Of a DNA stretch of 64,000 nt, positions 47,093 to 59,184 are shown one piece after another. Origin of the DNA: Brassica napus (taxonomy: Eukaryota > Streptophyta > Magnoliopsida > Brassicales > Brassicaceae). The translations under genes and the position numbers were made by a program. Positions within the stretch are counted from its first letter, which is position 1. Each line of letters begins with the position of its first letter. Below the pieces are notes generated by a model, which did no database searches, was not told the origin of the DNA, and worked only from the letters and a program-made list of their open reading frames with translations. Where the stretch lies: assembly GCF_020379485.1 (NCBI RefSeq), contig NC_063452.1, positions 24,248,770-24,312,769 of the forward strand. The letters are read 5' to 3'.

Positions 47093-48451
47093 CTGGACTT
47101 CTTAGAAGTCGTCTGGACTTCTTAAAAGTCGTCTGGTCTTGTCTACTCAAGTGGAATCCAAGCTTGTCTTTGTAGAGGAATGATCTATAATAGTTTTGTT
47201 TGTGGTTTGTTTTGTGAATTGCATGTCTACTCTTTTAGTTGTGAATTTTTTATAAAATTAGTAATAATGTTTTCCAAGATGTATTAAATGTGCTAACAAT
47301 GTGTTTACACATTTACAAATCAATGAAATAATAGACTTCAGTACCCTTTTTCTTATCTTTGGATCTCTCATATGCAATAATAAACTCCAATGGCCTTTTC
47401 TCATCTTAATAAACAAGAATGTTGGTAGCTTCATATTGATACAACATCTTAAGAAGCATTTAACCCTTCTTCCAACTCATAACAATAGTCATCATTATTG
47501 TCTATAACAATAATACTTAAGAGATGGAAACAAACAATAGTAACTAGTCAAGGCATATCATATTTTTTTATAAGTTTGCGTTGAAAAACTTAGTCAAATT
47601 TAGTAAAACTAAGGGAGAGAACATATTTTGTAAATATGAGTTTTACATATCTTGAAGTTACTTATCACTCTTAAAAATACAAGTTATTCAAAAACTAACG
47701 TAGAAGACTTAAAAAGTAGCGGAAAAGACGCGGACGACTTCAATCTAAGTTGTCCAGACGACTAAACTATACGTCGTCTGGTCAACGCAGAGGTTATTTT
47801 GGCAATTGACTTTGAAATCTGTTATTTCGGACGACTGAAAAATAAGTCGTCTACTATTGTTTGGTTAAAAAAAAAACTTCAAAAAAGCTAGACGACTTAC
47901 ATTTCAGTCGTCATAGGTTAGTTTTGCATTTGACTGGATTATTTCAGAAGTTTGACATTTCTGGACGACTTACATTTCAGTCGTCTAGTGAAAATTAAAA
48001 TAATAATATTTTTTTTAAAAGTAGACGACTTACAGTTAAGTCGTCATAGGTTAGTTTTGCAATTGAAAAAAAAAACTTCAAGATTTAATTATATACAGAC
48101 GACTTATAATTCAGTCGTCCACGAGACGACTGAAATGTAAGCCGTCCAGGATTTACGAGGTTTGACCAGAATCTCGGAAAAAAATCCTCGACGACTTACA
48201 AGTAAGTCGTCTGGTGGACGACTTACAAGTAAGTCGTCTGGTGGATGACTGAATTATAAGTCGTCTGTGTATAATTAAATCTTGAAGTTTTTTTTCAATT
48301 GCAAAACTAAGCTATGACTACTTAATTGCAAAACTAAGCTATCAACATAAATGGGTTAACGTTTAAAACAGATCTAAACGGACTTGACAATAAACGGGCG
48401 GGATCTAAACGGGCAGTGTCTAAACGGACCCGGGTAGCCCATATTAACATC

Positions 48452-49068
48452 CTAGAAGATACAGATGCTGAAGCTTAGCTTGAGGCTAATAATCTGGTTC
48501 ACGGGACTAAGGAAAAACTGAGTGATGGGCTCTTTTCAATCATCAAGTGGCAAAACCGAACCTCAGTTTCGTTAAGTGCAATATTGGAACGTGTCTCGTT
48601 AAAAAAAAAAAAACGTGTCTCGTGGATTGTTAGGAACTACTTGGGAGTTGGGTCAAACACTGTCACATAGTCGACGCTCTTTCTCCATGCTATCGTCTAC
48701 TATAGAGTCGGAGTTACTGGGTTTCTCTTGGAACATAGAGTGTTCTCCCGATGCGCTTCGAGAAGGTAGCCTTTAGTCTACTTCCTATCTAGCCGGAGAA
48801 TCAATTCTTCGGCAGCCGACGCGCAGATGAGATAGCCCTTAGTGTCACTACGACTCGTCGATACCATTCGTACATTGTATGTGAAGGTCCCTCTTGGCTG
48901 AATCCACTGCTACAAGAAGAGGCGAGAGCTAATCCTTGCTGATCGAAGCCTCCAATTGTTAAGAAATCTACTTCATTAATTTAGAATCTTATTATTTTTA
49001 TCCACTTAAAAAGTGTATCCTCTGAATCAACGAAAGATACTTTGATTCAAGAAGGGTTGAGGTCTGTT
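48452..49068. other. Unclassified segment
   Basis: Balanced composition with no open frame or recognised domain. It may belong to an LTR element relic (for example GAGACGTGTC/CGTGTCTCG duplicates around 48590-48620). Confidence 0.3.
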
Positions 49069-49457
49069 AGAGCACCTAGAGCATGATCAACTCGGGGTTC
49101 TTAGGATGAGGTTCTTAGCGGAAGTTAAGAAACTGTTTCTTAACTTTTAACTAAAAAAATTAAGAACCGGTTCTTAAATAAAGACTTTAAGAACCGGTTT
49201 TTAGCCTTTTTAGTTAAAAGTTAAGAAACAGTTTCTTAATTTCCGCTAAGAACCCCACTCTAAGAACTCCGGGTTAATCATGGTCTAATGGGAGTTTCTG
49301 CCCATTAGAATCCAAAAAACACATATATGTGTATGTATGTATATGTATATATTATATGTGTATATGTAACCCCAACTCAAAGTTTCTAAAAGAAATTTTT
49401 TTAAGAAACTTTGGGTTGGGTTTTCCACAAAATCATGGATCCCACAATTACATATGC

Positions 49458-49503
<46 letters not shown>

Positions 49504-49563
49504 AATACACATATATGTGTTTTTAGGACTTCAATGGGTAGAACCTCCCGTTAGAGGTGCTCT
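49069..49563. mobile_element. MITE interrupted by a second foldback MITE (49078-49286)
   Basis: The outer element starts AGAGCACCT (49069) and ends AGGTGCTCT (49563). Its left arm continues CTAATGGGAGTTTCTGCCCA only after 49284, matching the inverted right arm CTAACGGGAGGTTCTACCCA. The intervening 49078-49286 is a near-perfect hairpin: GAGCATGATCAACTCGGGGT and GTTAAGAAACTGTTTCTTAA on the left pair with the right side over almost 100 bp. The inner insertion therefore occurred a few bases inside the outer terminal repeat. A long (AT)n/(TATG)n region fills 49315-49515. Confidence 0.85.
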
Positions 49564-51195
49564 TCTTACACTCATTATCAAGGGTACTTACTAGTATCGG
49601 TTTTTCCTTCTTCTTTTTTTGTATTGGTGTTTTCCTCCGATACTTATCTACTAGGTGATTTTACGTGCTCATGCGCAGGTATAAGTATTTTTAAAGTAAA
49701 TATACTATAATAATTGATTGCTATTTATTTTTAATTTTTAATTAATTTATAATTTTTATGCATCATTTATATTAATAGTATTATATTACTTTAATTATAC
49801 ATATGATTTTATATATTTATATCTAATCGGTTTTGTTGTTTTACAGTTGATTTAGTTATCATTTGGGTAAATTAGATTGTATCTTTGAATTTAATTGTAA
49901 TATTTTTTATTCTATATATTAAGATTTTGAATAATTTCTTCTTTGCATTTAGGTGGTTGTTATATTAGATATGCAAATATATTTTATGAAGATTATGAAT
50001 AACTTAAGATATATTTTGCTTAAGGAGTGTTGCACGACATTGAGCATCTATGTTCTTTATTTTCATCTATCTCTTTCCATTTTGTTCCAAGGCTTAAGAA
50101 TGCTGAAGTTGATTGTTTAGCTAAGCATATGCTCTGTTGAACCTATCTAACTCTGTTTGAGTTTCTTTTCATTAATGAAGTAAGGTTTGTCCAAAACAAA
50201 AGTGTCTGATTCCAAATTACATGAATTAATATAACGATAATATCCTGAAGTCTCATGTATATATATAAATTTTACAAAATAACTAAATTGTAACAATTTG
50301 TTAATATTTTATTTTCATTTTAATATGTTTTGAGTTGTCCTATGATTTATATTTATAAAACAAATTATTATTCTTATAAAATTATATATTTTTATCGTAG
50401 TTAAATCTATGGTTTTAGATATAAGTTGTATTAGTCGAGTCACTCATGTTGTGAATATATTGATTTACATATATTTTTTCAAATTCAAAATTAAGTATAA
50501 TTATTTTTATTATAATTAAGTCAAATCAAATCAATTTTATTTATCGTTGAAATGTGCATGTATTTTCATAATATTTACAAAATTATATGTTGATGTTTTT
50601 TTAAAAAATATTAGAAAACATGGCGATGATCAATAGGAAGTTACATGAATAAGTAGCTAGTACATTTTTGGAAGTTCATGAACACATATCAATATTTACA
50701 ATAATTAAAATAATTTATAAATTCTAAATAACTTTATGCCTTTGATTTATTGAATGAAAACTGAAAATTATTTTAAATAATCTTAAAAATAAGAATTCAG
50801 ACTTTCTTTGGTATTTTGATTATGGTTCTATTAAGTTCCACAAACATAAAAACCTAAAATTTAAAATCAAATTTAATATTAAGAAAACAAATAACTTTAA
50901 TAGTGATAAAATATAATATATTTACCTAATTAAACTATTTTGTAACTATTTGATCAAAAGATGTTTATTTTTAAAATTTATTTTTAGTTTTTTAATATCT
51001 CTTGTAAATTAGCATTAATCAAAATTGTGATATTTGAAAATAATATTATATAATTAAAATATAATTTATCAATATTTTTTTACTGTAATTGAAAAATATT
51101 ATAGTCAACTAAATATATGAAAATAAATAAAACATTTCAATAATACTAATTATAAACTATTTTTAGTCAATTAAACATATATCAGTTGCATCATT
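49564..51195. other. AT-rich DNA with a LINE 3' fragment at about 50030-50190
   Basis: At 50081-50140 plus-strand codons read FVPRLKNAEVDCLAKHMLC and stop. This is the C-terminal end of a plant LINE RNase H (N-x-x-AD-x-LA class), followed by a short 3' UTR ending near CCAAAACAAAAG. The remainder is very AT-rich without genes. Confidence 0.6.
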
Positions 51196-51480
51196 GTGCA
51201 TATAAAAATGAGAGAAGGCGAAATAAAGGCGATTTTAGAACGGTTATTTACCATCGTTACTTTGGTAACGGTTCGTGATGTATTCGACGGTGGACGACGG
51301 TTTTCACTCCATTCCCCGACGGTTATCCCCACGATGGTCACTACACATCGTGATGCACCAACTACATGGAGGTTTTCTTCGAGAGGCTATATATGGAAGT
51401 TTCGAATTACTCGATTCCTCTATACACTTAACCCAATCTTGAGTAAATTTCTACTGCAAAAATATCGAAAGTTGATAACA

Positions 51481-52122
51481 ATGGCGGATAACCTTCACCG
51501 TAACTTACAAGAGTTGGATTTGGGGGTGTAAGATGAACCAGTTGCACTACCTCTGGCGGTGGTCAATCAAGCAGCAGCAGAGAATCGATTCATCATTATT
51601 GGGCGTCCTGCGATGCCAAGGAGGCAAAACCTCAGATCAATCATTGCAGCCCTACCAAGACAATGGGGACATGCGGGGCTTGTCCATGGGCGAATTGCGG
51701 AAGGGAGACGATTTCAATTTGTTTTTCTATCTGAAGAATATATGGAGAATGTTCTTAGAAGGGGTCCCTGGGCTTTTGCTGATCGAATGTTGGTTATGCA
51801 ACGATGGTCTCCTCTGTTCAACCCTTTGATGTTGAACTTCATTCCATTTTGGATTCAAATACGGGGCATTCCACTGCAATATATGAACCAAGATGTAATC
51901 ATGCACATAGGACGGGCAATGGGGCAATACATGGACGTGGATTACAATGCTGAGACAGCAATCCATGTGGGGTATGCTCGTGTCAAAGTGAACTGGGATA
52001 TTGATCTTCCTCTCCGATTCCAGAAAAATTTTCAGTTCACACCGGGGGTTAACACACTCCTCAAATTCCGCTATGAGAGGTTAAGGGGTTTTTGCGATGT
52101 TTGTGGAATGTTAACTCATGAG

Positions 52123-52153
<31 letters not shown>

Positions 52154-52227
52154 AGGCTGCTGCTGCTGATGATGATGCTGATGATGATGATAATGAGGAG
52201 CCATTGCTGGTTCCTATGGATCATGAG

Positions 52228-52258
<31 letters not shown>

Positions 52259-52653
52259 ATGCTGATGATGATGATAATGAGGAGCCATTGCTGGTTCCTA
52301 TGGCAGAGCAAGGAGTTCAGATCAATGAGATTCATGAGATGGAGGAGGAAGAAAATGATATAGAAGAAGGAAGAGTTCCAAATGGTGCTGGGTATCAGGT
52401 GACTGAAGAGGTTGTAGATTATAATGAAGCATCATTGGGTTGTATGTACTCGGGTGAATTGGAAACCAGCGAATTCTTCAATCTGGTGCCTATTTCCTCC
52501 AACTCCACTGGAGACATTCCGGGAGATGATGCACGCCAAGGAAAGCAGATCATGCCAGACAATGATGGAGTGGCAATGCAGACGCTGTACGACAATGCAG
52601 CTCCACGTCCTGGTTACCAACAAGCGCGCAAAAGAAAGGCTGAAGATGGCTGA
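51481..52653 (+). pseudogene. LINE ORF1 (DUF4283, RNA-binding) with one stop
   Basis: MADNLHRNLQELDLGV is followed by an in-frame TAA (51529) and then DEPVALPLAVVNQAAAENRF. The DUF4283 domain spans RPAMPRRQNLRSIIAALPRQ, FVFLSEEYMENVLRRGPWAF and MLNFIPFWIQIRGIPLQYMN, ending with a zinc-knuckle start FCDVCGMLTHE. The expected rest of the CCHC knuckle is replaced by a Glu/Asp/Ala-rich low-complexity block in which NEEPLLVPM is duplicated (about 52116-52301). ORF1 proteins coat LINE RNA for target-primed reverse transcription. Confidence 0.8.
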
Positions 52654-52765
52654 TGGAAGAAGGTTTGCTCAAATATCCGTTGATTGAGCAAGGTGAATCA
52701 AGCGGCAATGACAGTAACAAAGACCATGTGCGAGGCGCGGTGGGCCCTAATCCACCAGCTCCACC

Positions 52766-55700
52766 ATGAATACAACCGTTTGGAACTGTCAGGGTTTGGG
52801 TGTAGACCCTACAGTTCGACGCCTTAAGGAAATACAAAGGAAGTATTTCCCGGACATACTATGCCTGTTGGAAACGAAGCAAAAGGATGACTATGTGTGT
52901 GATTTGGTATGTGATCTAGGTTATGATCGATGTGTATCTGTCCCTCCACAGGGTATGAGTGGTGGAATAGCTGTATTATGGAAGAAGTATGTATCTGTTT
53001 CTGTTCTGTTTCAGTCTCCCAACCTTGTAGATTGTTTTATTGAAATGAATGATGTTTCCTACTATCTATCTTTCATTTATGGATTCCCGGATCAATCTAT
53101 GAGGCATCTACTATGGGAACGGTTGGAGAGAATGGCCACTACTCGGAAAGAGCCTTGGTTGATTGTGGGCGATTTTAATGAAATCAGAAGTAATGATGAG
53201 AAATCGGGAGGTCCTGCACGTCCGGAACGATCTTTTGTTGATTTCAGAAGAATATAGCGTCATGTGATTTTCATGATCTAAAAGCAGTAGGAAACAAGTT
53301 TTCTTGGTATGGAAAACGAGATAACTATGACATACGATGTTGTTTGGATCGAAGTATGGCTAATTCAAGTTGGTTGGCCCAGTTCCCGTCTGCACAGACA
53401 AAATTTCTTGCCTTTGAGGCATCTGATCATCGCCCTTTAGTTACTACTATATCCAAAACAACCACTCGGTCGGGGAAGTTATTTTGATATGATAAACGAA
53501 TGTTTAGAGAGGAAAGCTTTCAAGATTCTGTGAAGTTAGCTTGGACAGAACAGAGACCGAACACTACGCTGCAAGATAGACTCAAAGCATGCAGAGGTAC
53601 TGTTTCTCGTTGGAAGAAGGTTCATACGTTTAATGCAACCATACGGATTTCTCATCTAAAAGAGGAACTAGATTTTGCGATGTCTTATGGAAGCCGTTCA
53701 ACTAATGAGATTCGCCAAATTAGGATGGAACTAAGTCAAGCCTACAAAGATGAGGAGGAGTTTTGGCAACTCAAAAGTAGAAATCAGTGGCTAGAGGCAG
53801 GAGATAGAAATACTCAGTTCTTTTATGCATGTGCAAAAACAAGAGTGGCACGTAATAGAATAATGGCTGTTGAGGATTTGAATGGAATGGTTCAACGAGG
53901 GGATGAAGCTATTGGAAGAGCTGCGGAAGACTACTTTAAGGATCTGTTTACTACGACAAGAGACGAAGATTTTGAGTATGAAGGTACCTTTAACAATTTT
54001 CCTGCAAGAGTCACAGAGGAAATGAATCAAGAACTTATTAAGCCAGTTACGGAGGATGAAGTTCGTAAAGCTGTGTTTAGTATCAGTCCAAATAAGGCCC
54101 CGGGACCAGATGGCTTCACCGGTGCTTTTTATCGTCAGTTTTGGACAACTATAAAGGATCAGGTCATATATGAAGTCCAGAAGTTCTTTGATCATGGTAT
54201 TCTTGATCCTCGGATTAACAAGACCAATATCTGTCTGATACCAAAAATAGAAGTCCCTAGATCAATGGGTGATTTCCGCCCTATCTCACTATGCAACGTA
54301 AGTTACAAGATCATTAGTAAGATCCTTGTTGGACGATTGAAGCAACATCTGCCAAATATTATCACTGAAAATCAAGTGGCATTTATACCAGGCAGAAACA
54401 TAATTGACAATGTAATCATTGCTCATGAGATGTTGCATTCCCTTAATTGTAGGAAACGATGGTCAAAATCTTACATGGCAGTAAAAACAGATATCTCAAA
54501 GGCTTATGATCGCCCAGAATGGAAATTTTTAGAAGATACAATGGTCTGTATGGGTTTTGATGCTAAGTGGATTGAGTGGATCATGAAGTGTGTCAGTACA
54601 GTGAGCTTCTCGGCCTTGATTAATGGATCTCCATGTGGAAACATAATACCGCAAAGGGGAATACGCCAAGGTGATCCGCTATCGCCCTACTTGTTTATTA
54701 TCTGTAGTGAAGTACTTAGTCATCTACTACTAAGGGCTAGTGCAGAAACAAGATTGAAAGGAATGAAGATAAGTAATCATTGCCCCACAATAAATCATTT
54801 ACTATTTGCGGATGATGCTCTCTTTTTTTGTCATGCCCACCCAAGATCATGTATGACGATTCAGAAGATATTGGAAATGTATGAAAAGGTTTCTGGACAA
54901 GCGGTCAACCTTAACAAGTCAGCCATCACCTTTGGATCTCGAGTTCAAGATACTACGAAGACAAGGCTTCGTTCTATATTACAAATTCATAATGATGGAG
55001 GTTGTGGCAAATATTTGGGTCTACCGGAAGTAGTTGGGCGAAAGAAGAAAGAGATTTTTGATTTTATTTTGGAAAAGATCAAAAACAGAACCAGAGGGTG
55101 GTCAAATAAATATTTATCAGAAGCTGGGAAAGAAATTCTACTCAAAACCATTGCCTCAGCCATTCCAGTCTACCCGATGAATGTGTTTAAGCTTCCTAAA
55201 GGAGTATGTGAAGAAATAGAGAAACTGATTGCTGAATATTGGTGGAGCAAAGGAACTGGAAGACGTTCTATGCATTGGTTGAGCTGGAAGAGAATGAGCA
55301 TACCGAAAAAAGAAGGTGGATTAGGATTTCGTGACATAGAAAATTTCAATTTGGCATTACTTGCTAAACAAGTATGGAGAATAGCCCAATCACCGTCAAG
55401 TCTGGTTGCGAGGGTACTACAAGGAAGATACCATCAAGGCACAAACATCCTAAATGCCACGAATGGTAATAAACCATCGTTTATCTGGAGGTCTCTAATG
55501 GAAGGGAAGGAATTGCTTACGACGGGTTTACGAGTTCAGATTGGTAATGGTGGAGAGACCCTAATATGGCGAGATGCATGGCTACCTACTCATCCCCCAC
55601 GAGCACCAAGACAGAGGAACCACATTGCTATTAATGATCATACCGTCAATACTCTCTTTTTACCAGGTACACGGCAATGGAATGTTGAATTACTAGCGCA

Positions 55701-56037
55701 AATTATGGTTCCGGAAGATGTGGTTTTGGTAAAACAGATACTAGTAAGCAGTTTTGGAGGACAAGATTTATTAGGATGGAACTATACTGATGATGGTATG
55801 TATACGGTTAAGTCAGGATACTGGTTGAGTATGCATAACAATGTTCATCAAGTTAATCCACTTAGAGGATCAGTAGAGCTGAAAGCGGCACTTTGGAAAA
55901 TGAATACTGCTCCTAAAATTAAACACTTTCTATGGCGAGTGTTATCGGAGGCCATGCCAGTGGGTTCAATATTAAAGAGACATCGAGTTTGTCAAAATGA
56001 TGTGTGTATGTTCCACGAGCGCAAAATCAGATTTTAG
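52766..56037 (+). pseudogene. LINE ORF2 (endonuclease-RT), frameshift, one stop, 3' deletion
   Basis: The endonuclease has VWNCQGLG, LLETKQ, VGDFNEI and EASDHRPL. A one-base shift occurs at about 53250-53257 and a TGA at 53486, within an otherwise continuous frame. From 53500 an 845-codon frame carries the RT, with MGDFRPISLCNVSYKIISK, QRGIRQGDPLSPYLF and the palm motif LLFADDALFF. It continues to KIKHFLWRVLSEAMP at the zf-RVT start. RNase H is missing. The RT core is intact at the motif level. Confidence 0.88.
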
Positions 56038-56155
56038 ACTTTTTTAGATAAAACAGCTAGATCCTTCTATACGAAGTTACATTTTATTTGTTGTTCTGTC
56101 CAGACCACCTCAAGTTTGAGTAACATAATAGCCATTCGACTTAAAAAAAAAAAGA

Positions 56156-57286
56156 ATTTGACTTCGCGTTACCAGATTTAATCACACGCTTTGAAACTAA
56201 CCTAGTTCACTCTCCGATAATCTTTTGAGTTTGTGCTTCAATCGAAGAATAAAACTATGTGATGGAATGTGAATCGATGGATTTGGTTATGGTGATGTCG
56301 CGATCTTTGACTCGGCAACAAAGATTTGGAAACCAGACTTCTATTTTTCTCCAAGCTTGGATTTTTATTTAGATTATCTAAATCATAAGGTTATTTGAGG
56401 ATTTGATTTGTGGGTTGGATCTGATTTTAATGATAGTGGTTAGTGAGTTATTCCTCAACTTCTTAGTGGGTCATTGATGAATCTATGACTTGAGTTCCGA
56501 TTTTATACTGCACTGTTAGTAGGGTTTCTAAAGTTGTATGACTTATTAATAGGTGTAATCTAGCTAAACCTTATGTCTCTGAGTTGCCATAGCTATGGAT
56601 ACTATTTCCACCTATATAATGATTTATCGACTCTGTAAAATTGCAAAGGAAAGCCAATGGTTTGGAATTAACCCAATTCACTCTCCAATGCTTATTTTCT
56701 TAGAGTTTGTAAAAGTGGTTTTGACATTTTGAATTAGTTCGGTTTAACACTAAAGAATCAGAATTTAATTGATCATATAGATAATGTCTACTCTCCATCA
56801 CCTCAATAGTAATTCCATTGCTTAGATTTTGACATGTAGGGATGATTTCAAATATGTAAAATCACATACGGATATAAACAGTTCATTTCTCTTGTCCACA
56901 ATGATCTCTTCTCTGTTTCTAACAAAAGTAGAGTGCACAAAGAGAAAGAGGGGGAATATACTTGAAGATTTACATTTGTTTTCATCTCTAAACCAGAGAG
57001 ACGTTTGGTGAGGACATGCCAATCAGAAGGGGAAGATTCACTAACGACGTCTGATGTACTCTACAAGCAATTTGGAGAACACAGGAATCCGAGTCATGGT
57101 CGAGCAAACAGGAGTTTCTAATGATGATGGATGTTTTGGTCGATGGACAGCGGAGATTGTCGATAACACGAATCTTCTTTTTAATATGGGTTTCATAAAA
57201 AGAAATTTTCACGTTTACTGCTTTCTTGGTACCAATATTTGTTGGTACCAATATTTGTTGGTACCATTAATCATGTTTACCACCAA
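56156..57286. other. Unassigned segment with a short tandem repeat
   Basis: No gene is recognised. Two loosely similar blocks around CCTAGTTCACTCTCC (56201) and CCCAATTCACTCTCC (56670) suggest an old duplication. GGTACCAATATTTGTT is repeated in tandem at 57227-57267. Confidence 0.35.
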
Positions 57287-57750
57287 CTAGATTAAGATCT
57301 GCGCCTTGCGCGGGATAAACATTATATATAAAAATTATTTAATGTATTAAAAGTCAGTAACTATTAAATATATAATTAAATTGGTGCGAACATATAAATC
57401 AATTTTATTAATCTAAAAATATTTTTTTAATATTTGATAGGATATGTAATTAAATTTAAATGATACTAACATACATAGTATATTTTAGTATATTTTTAAT
57501 ATTAATATCTATTAAATGATGATTTCTACTCATATAGTTTTTTTTTTATCATTTGTATCTTTTATAGAAAAAAATTAAATTGCTGATAACAAAATTTTCA
57601 TTGTGTGATTAATAGTTTTAATAGTTTATAATTTTTTTAAAAAAATAAGTTGTCAATGTTCGTTCAAAACTTTTACCAAAAAATTGTTCAAAGTAAATTT
57701 TGAAACTAAAAGATTTATGTATTTTATATGGTTTATAGTTTAATTTAAAA

Positions 57751-57788
<38 letters not shown>

Positions 57789-58253
57789 CTTAATAATTAA
57801 TTAAATTATACTTTTTACTTATATAATTTTGTAATCATTTGAATGTGAGACTTTTAACAGTTTTAGTAATTTATAGTCGTTTTTAAAAATTCAAAATATA
57901 ACATATACAGAAAAATCTAAATGTTTTTATTATATGGTTATTGTGGTTGTTTAATTTATTTAATAGTTTAATATTAAACAAATATGATAGAAGATACAAT
58001 ATTTTTTATCAAATCTTTATTATTCAAAATCATTAATTGTCATATATACTTTAGCCATATTAGGCAATTCCGTAAATTCTATTTAAGGAAATAATAAAGT
58101 ACATTAATAATGAATTTATTGTTAGTATAATAAAAAGTTTATTATATAATTAGATGGACCAACATATTTCTCTAATGATTCTAAGAATCATCCTAGTGAT
58201 GACACGTGGCTACAAAAAGAAGTTGTAATGTTTCTCAAATAATATATAGGGGA
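57287..58253 (-). mobile_element. Non-autonomous Helitron copy B, 967 bp with intact ends
   Basis: Read on minus it starts TCCCCTATATATTATTTGAG after an A and ends GCGCAGATCTTAATCTAG before a T. This is the A/TC...CTAG/T signature of Helitrons. A GC hairpin (CCCGCGCAAGGCGC) lies about 11 bases upstream of CTAG. There are no terminal repeats or target duplication, as expected. It is related over its full length to copy A in inverted orientation. No coding capacity. Confidence 0.88.
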
Positions 58254-59184
58254 TAACGAAACATTTTCAAAAATACATCTAATTTATTAAAACTGAAGTA
58301 CAAATATAAATTAACCCTTAAAATAACCTTTTAATTACACCTAATGCCATTTCCATTTTTCATTTTAACCATAATTAATTTTAATAAATGAACTTACAAA
58401 AACAACATAACAAATATCAGTTTCCTTCAAAATTATATTTGTTACACTAAATTCCCTAATATTATGCTAACGTCAATCTTTCATTTCCTAAAATAAAAAT
58501 ATTGCAATATTTTTCAAAAAAAAATTAATGGTGTCAAACATTAAGCCATTTAATATCCTTTGGATTTCATTTCTCCATGTGGTCAAGCGAATAATTAAAC
58601 CAAAACGTAAATATATCTTTTTTATTTAGACATATCATTGTTCAGTTGATACCTTGAAATCATTTGAAACGTGTTTAACATTTAGCCATCTTTTCCACTT
58701 AGCATAAATGTTTTTAATATAAATCTTAACATATGTACTGATAAATTTTAGTTATTTCTTATTGTTATTAATAGATTTATATATCATACATCTACTATTA
58801 TTTACATAGTTAATGGGTTCATACGTAAATTTGAGGTCATTGGAAATGTTTCAAAAAAACCATCCATTTTTTTTAGTTAAATACATGTATATATAATTAT
58901 ATTGTTATCAACCACTGTTATTTCTTGGTTTATATATCATACATATATCAGTTTGTATACATCATACAAGTGTCAGTATTGATATTTATATACTATTGTT
59001 TATACAAAAATATATATTATCTTATTGCAAATGGACATGTATAAAATTATACTGTCAAGTATATTAGTGTAAAAATACTAAAAATTCATTTATGATGCAC
59101 TAACTAAATATTTTAAATTGAGATATAAATAATATCACATTTACACTAGAGTTAATGGCAAATTTGGCTAGAAATAATCACTAA
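58254..59184. other. AT-rich intergenic DNA
   Basis: No coding signal; low-complexity sequence and short A/T runs only. Confidence 0.4.

Larger units (their letters stand above)
45120..48270. repeat. Array of about 20 GACGAC...GTCGTC palindromes and GTCGTCTGG microsatellite
   Basis: Individual short palindromes have arms of the type GACGACTTAC and GTAAGTCGTC, or GACGACTTACA with TTTCAGTCGTC. They recur at about 45568, 45612, 45694, 45735, 45818, 45912, 45950, 47745, 47830, 47890, 47964, 48023, 48097, 48122, 48190 and 48215, usually 30-80 bp apart. Between them, at 46385-46510 and 46912-47140, lie tandem AAGTCGTCTGGACTTCC runs. The spacing is irregular, so this is neither a satellite nor a CRISPR array. 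Confidence 0.85.
43876..48451. mobile_element. 4.6-kb TIR element, non-autonomous, host of a palindrome array
   Basis: The left end GATGTTAAAATGGGCT and the reverse complement of the right end GATGTTAATATGGGCT match at 15 of 16 positions. Both subterminal regions carry AAACGGG/CCCGTTT motifs (43905-44050 and 48360-48430). Inside are AT-rich DNA (44060-44950) and then a second, distinct repeat structure (44960-48350). No transposase was seen. A clear target duplication is lacking: the left flank ends ATATTAGA and the right begins CTAGAAGAT. A hAT or Mutator origin is possible. Confidence 0.6.
51196..56155 (+). mobile_element. L1-type LINE with ORF1 and ORF2, RNase H deleted
   Basis: Leader from about 51200, ORF1 51481-52653 and ORF2 52766-56037, then CCAGACCACCTCAAGTTTGA, a short 3' UTR and poly(A) at 56143-56153. 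The 3' end is shared with the LINE at 29.7-33.8 kb. The frame leaves the zf-RVT region abruptly at VCQNDVCMF and reaches the 3' UTR after about 10 codons, so the remaining zinc-binding residues and the whole RNase H are deleted. The 5' boundary and target duplication could not be fixed. Confidence 0.85.

Noticed and set aside
45120..48270. CRISPR-like array of repeats
   Set aside because: Repeats are palindromes of varying centre with irregular spacing in a plant nuclear genome; no cas genes and no uniform spacers.
49285..49526. Tyr/Ile/His-rich frames on both strands
   Set aside because: Translations of (AT)n/(TATG)n microsatellite inside the outer MITE.
56822..57290. Overlapping plus and minus frames suggesting a gene with an Agenet-like segment
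   Set aside because: Resemblance was too weak, frames are short and no splice pattern supports a gene.
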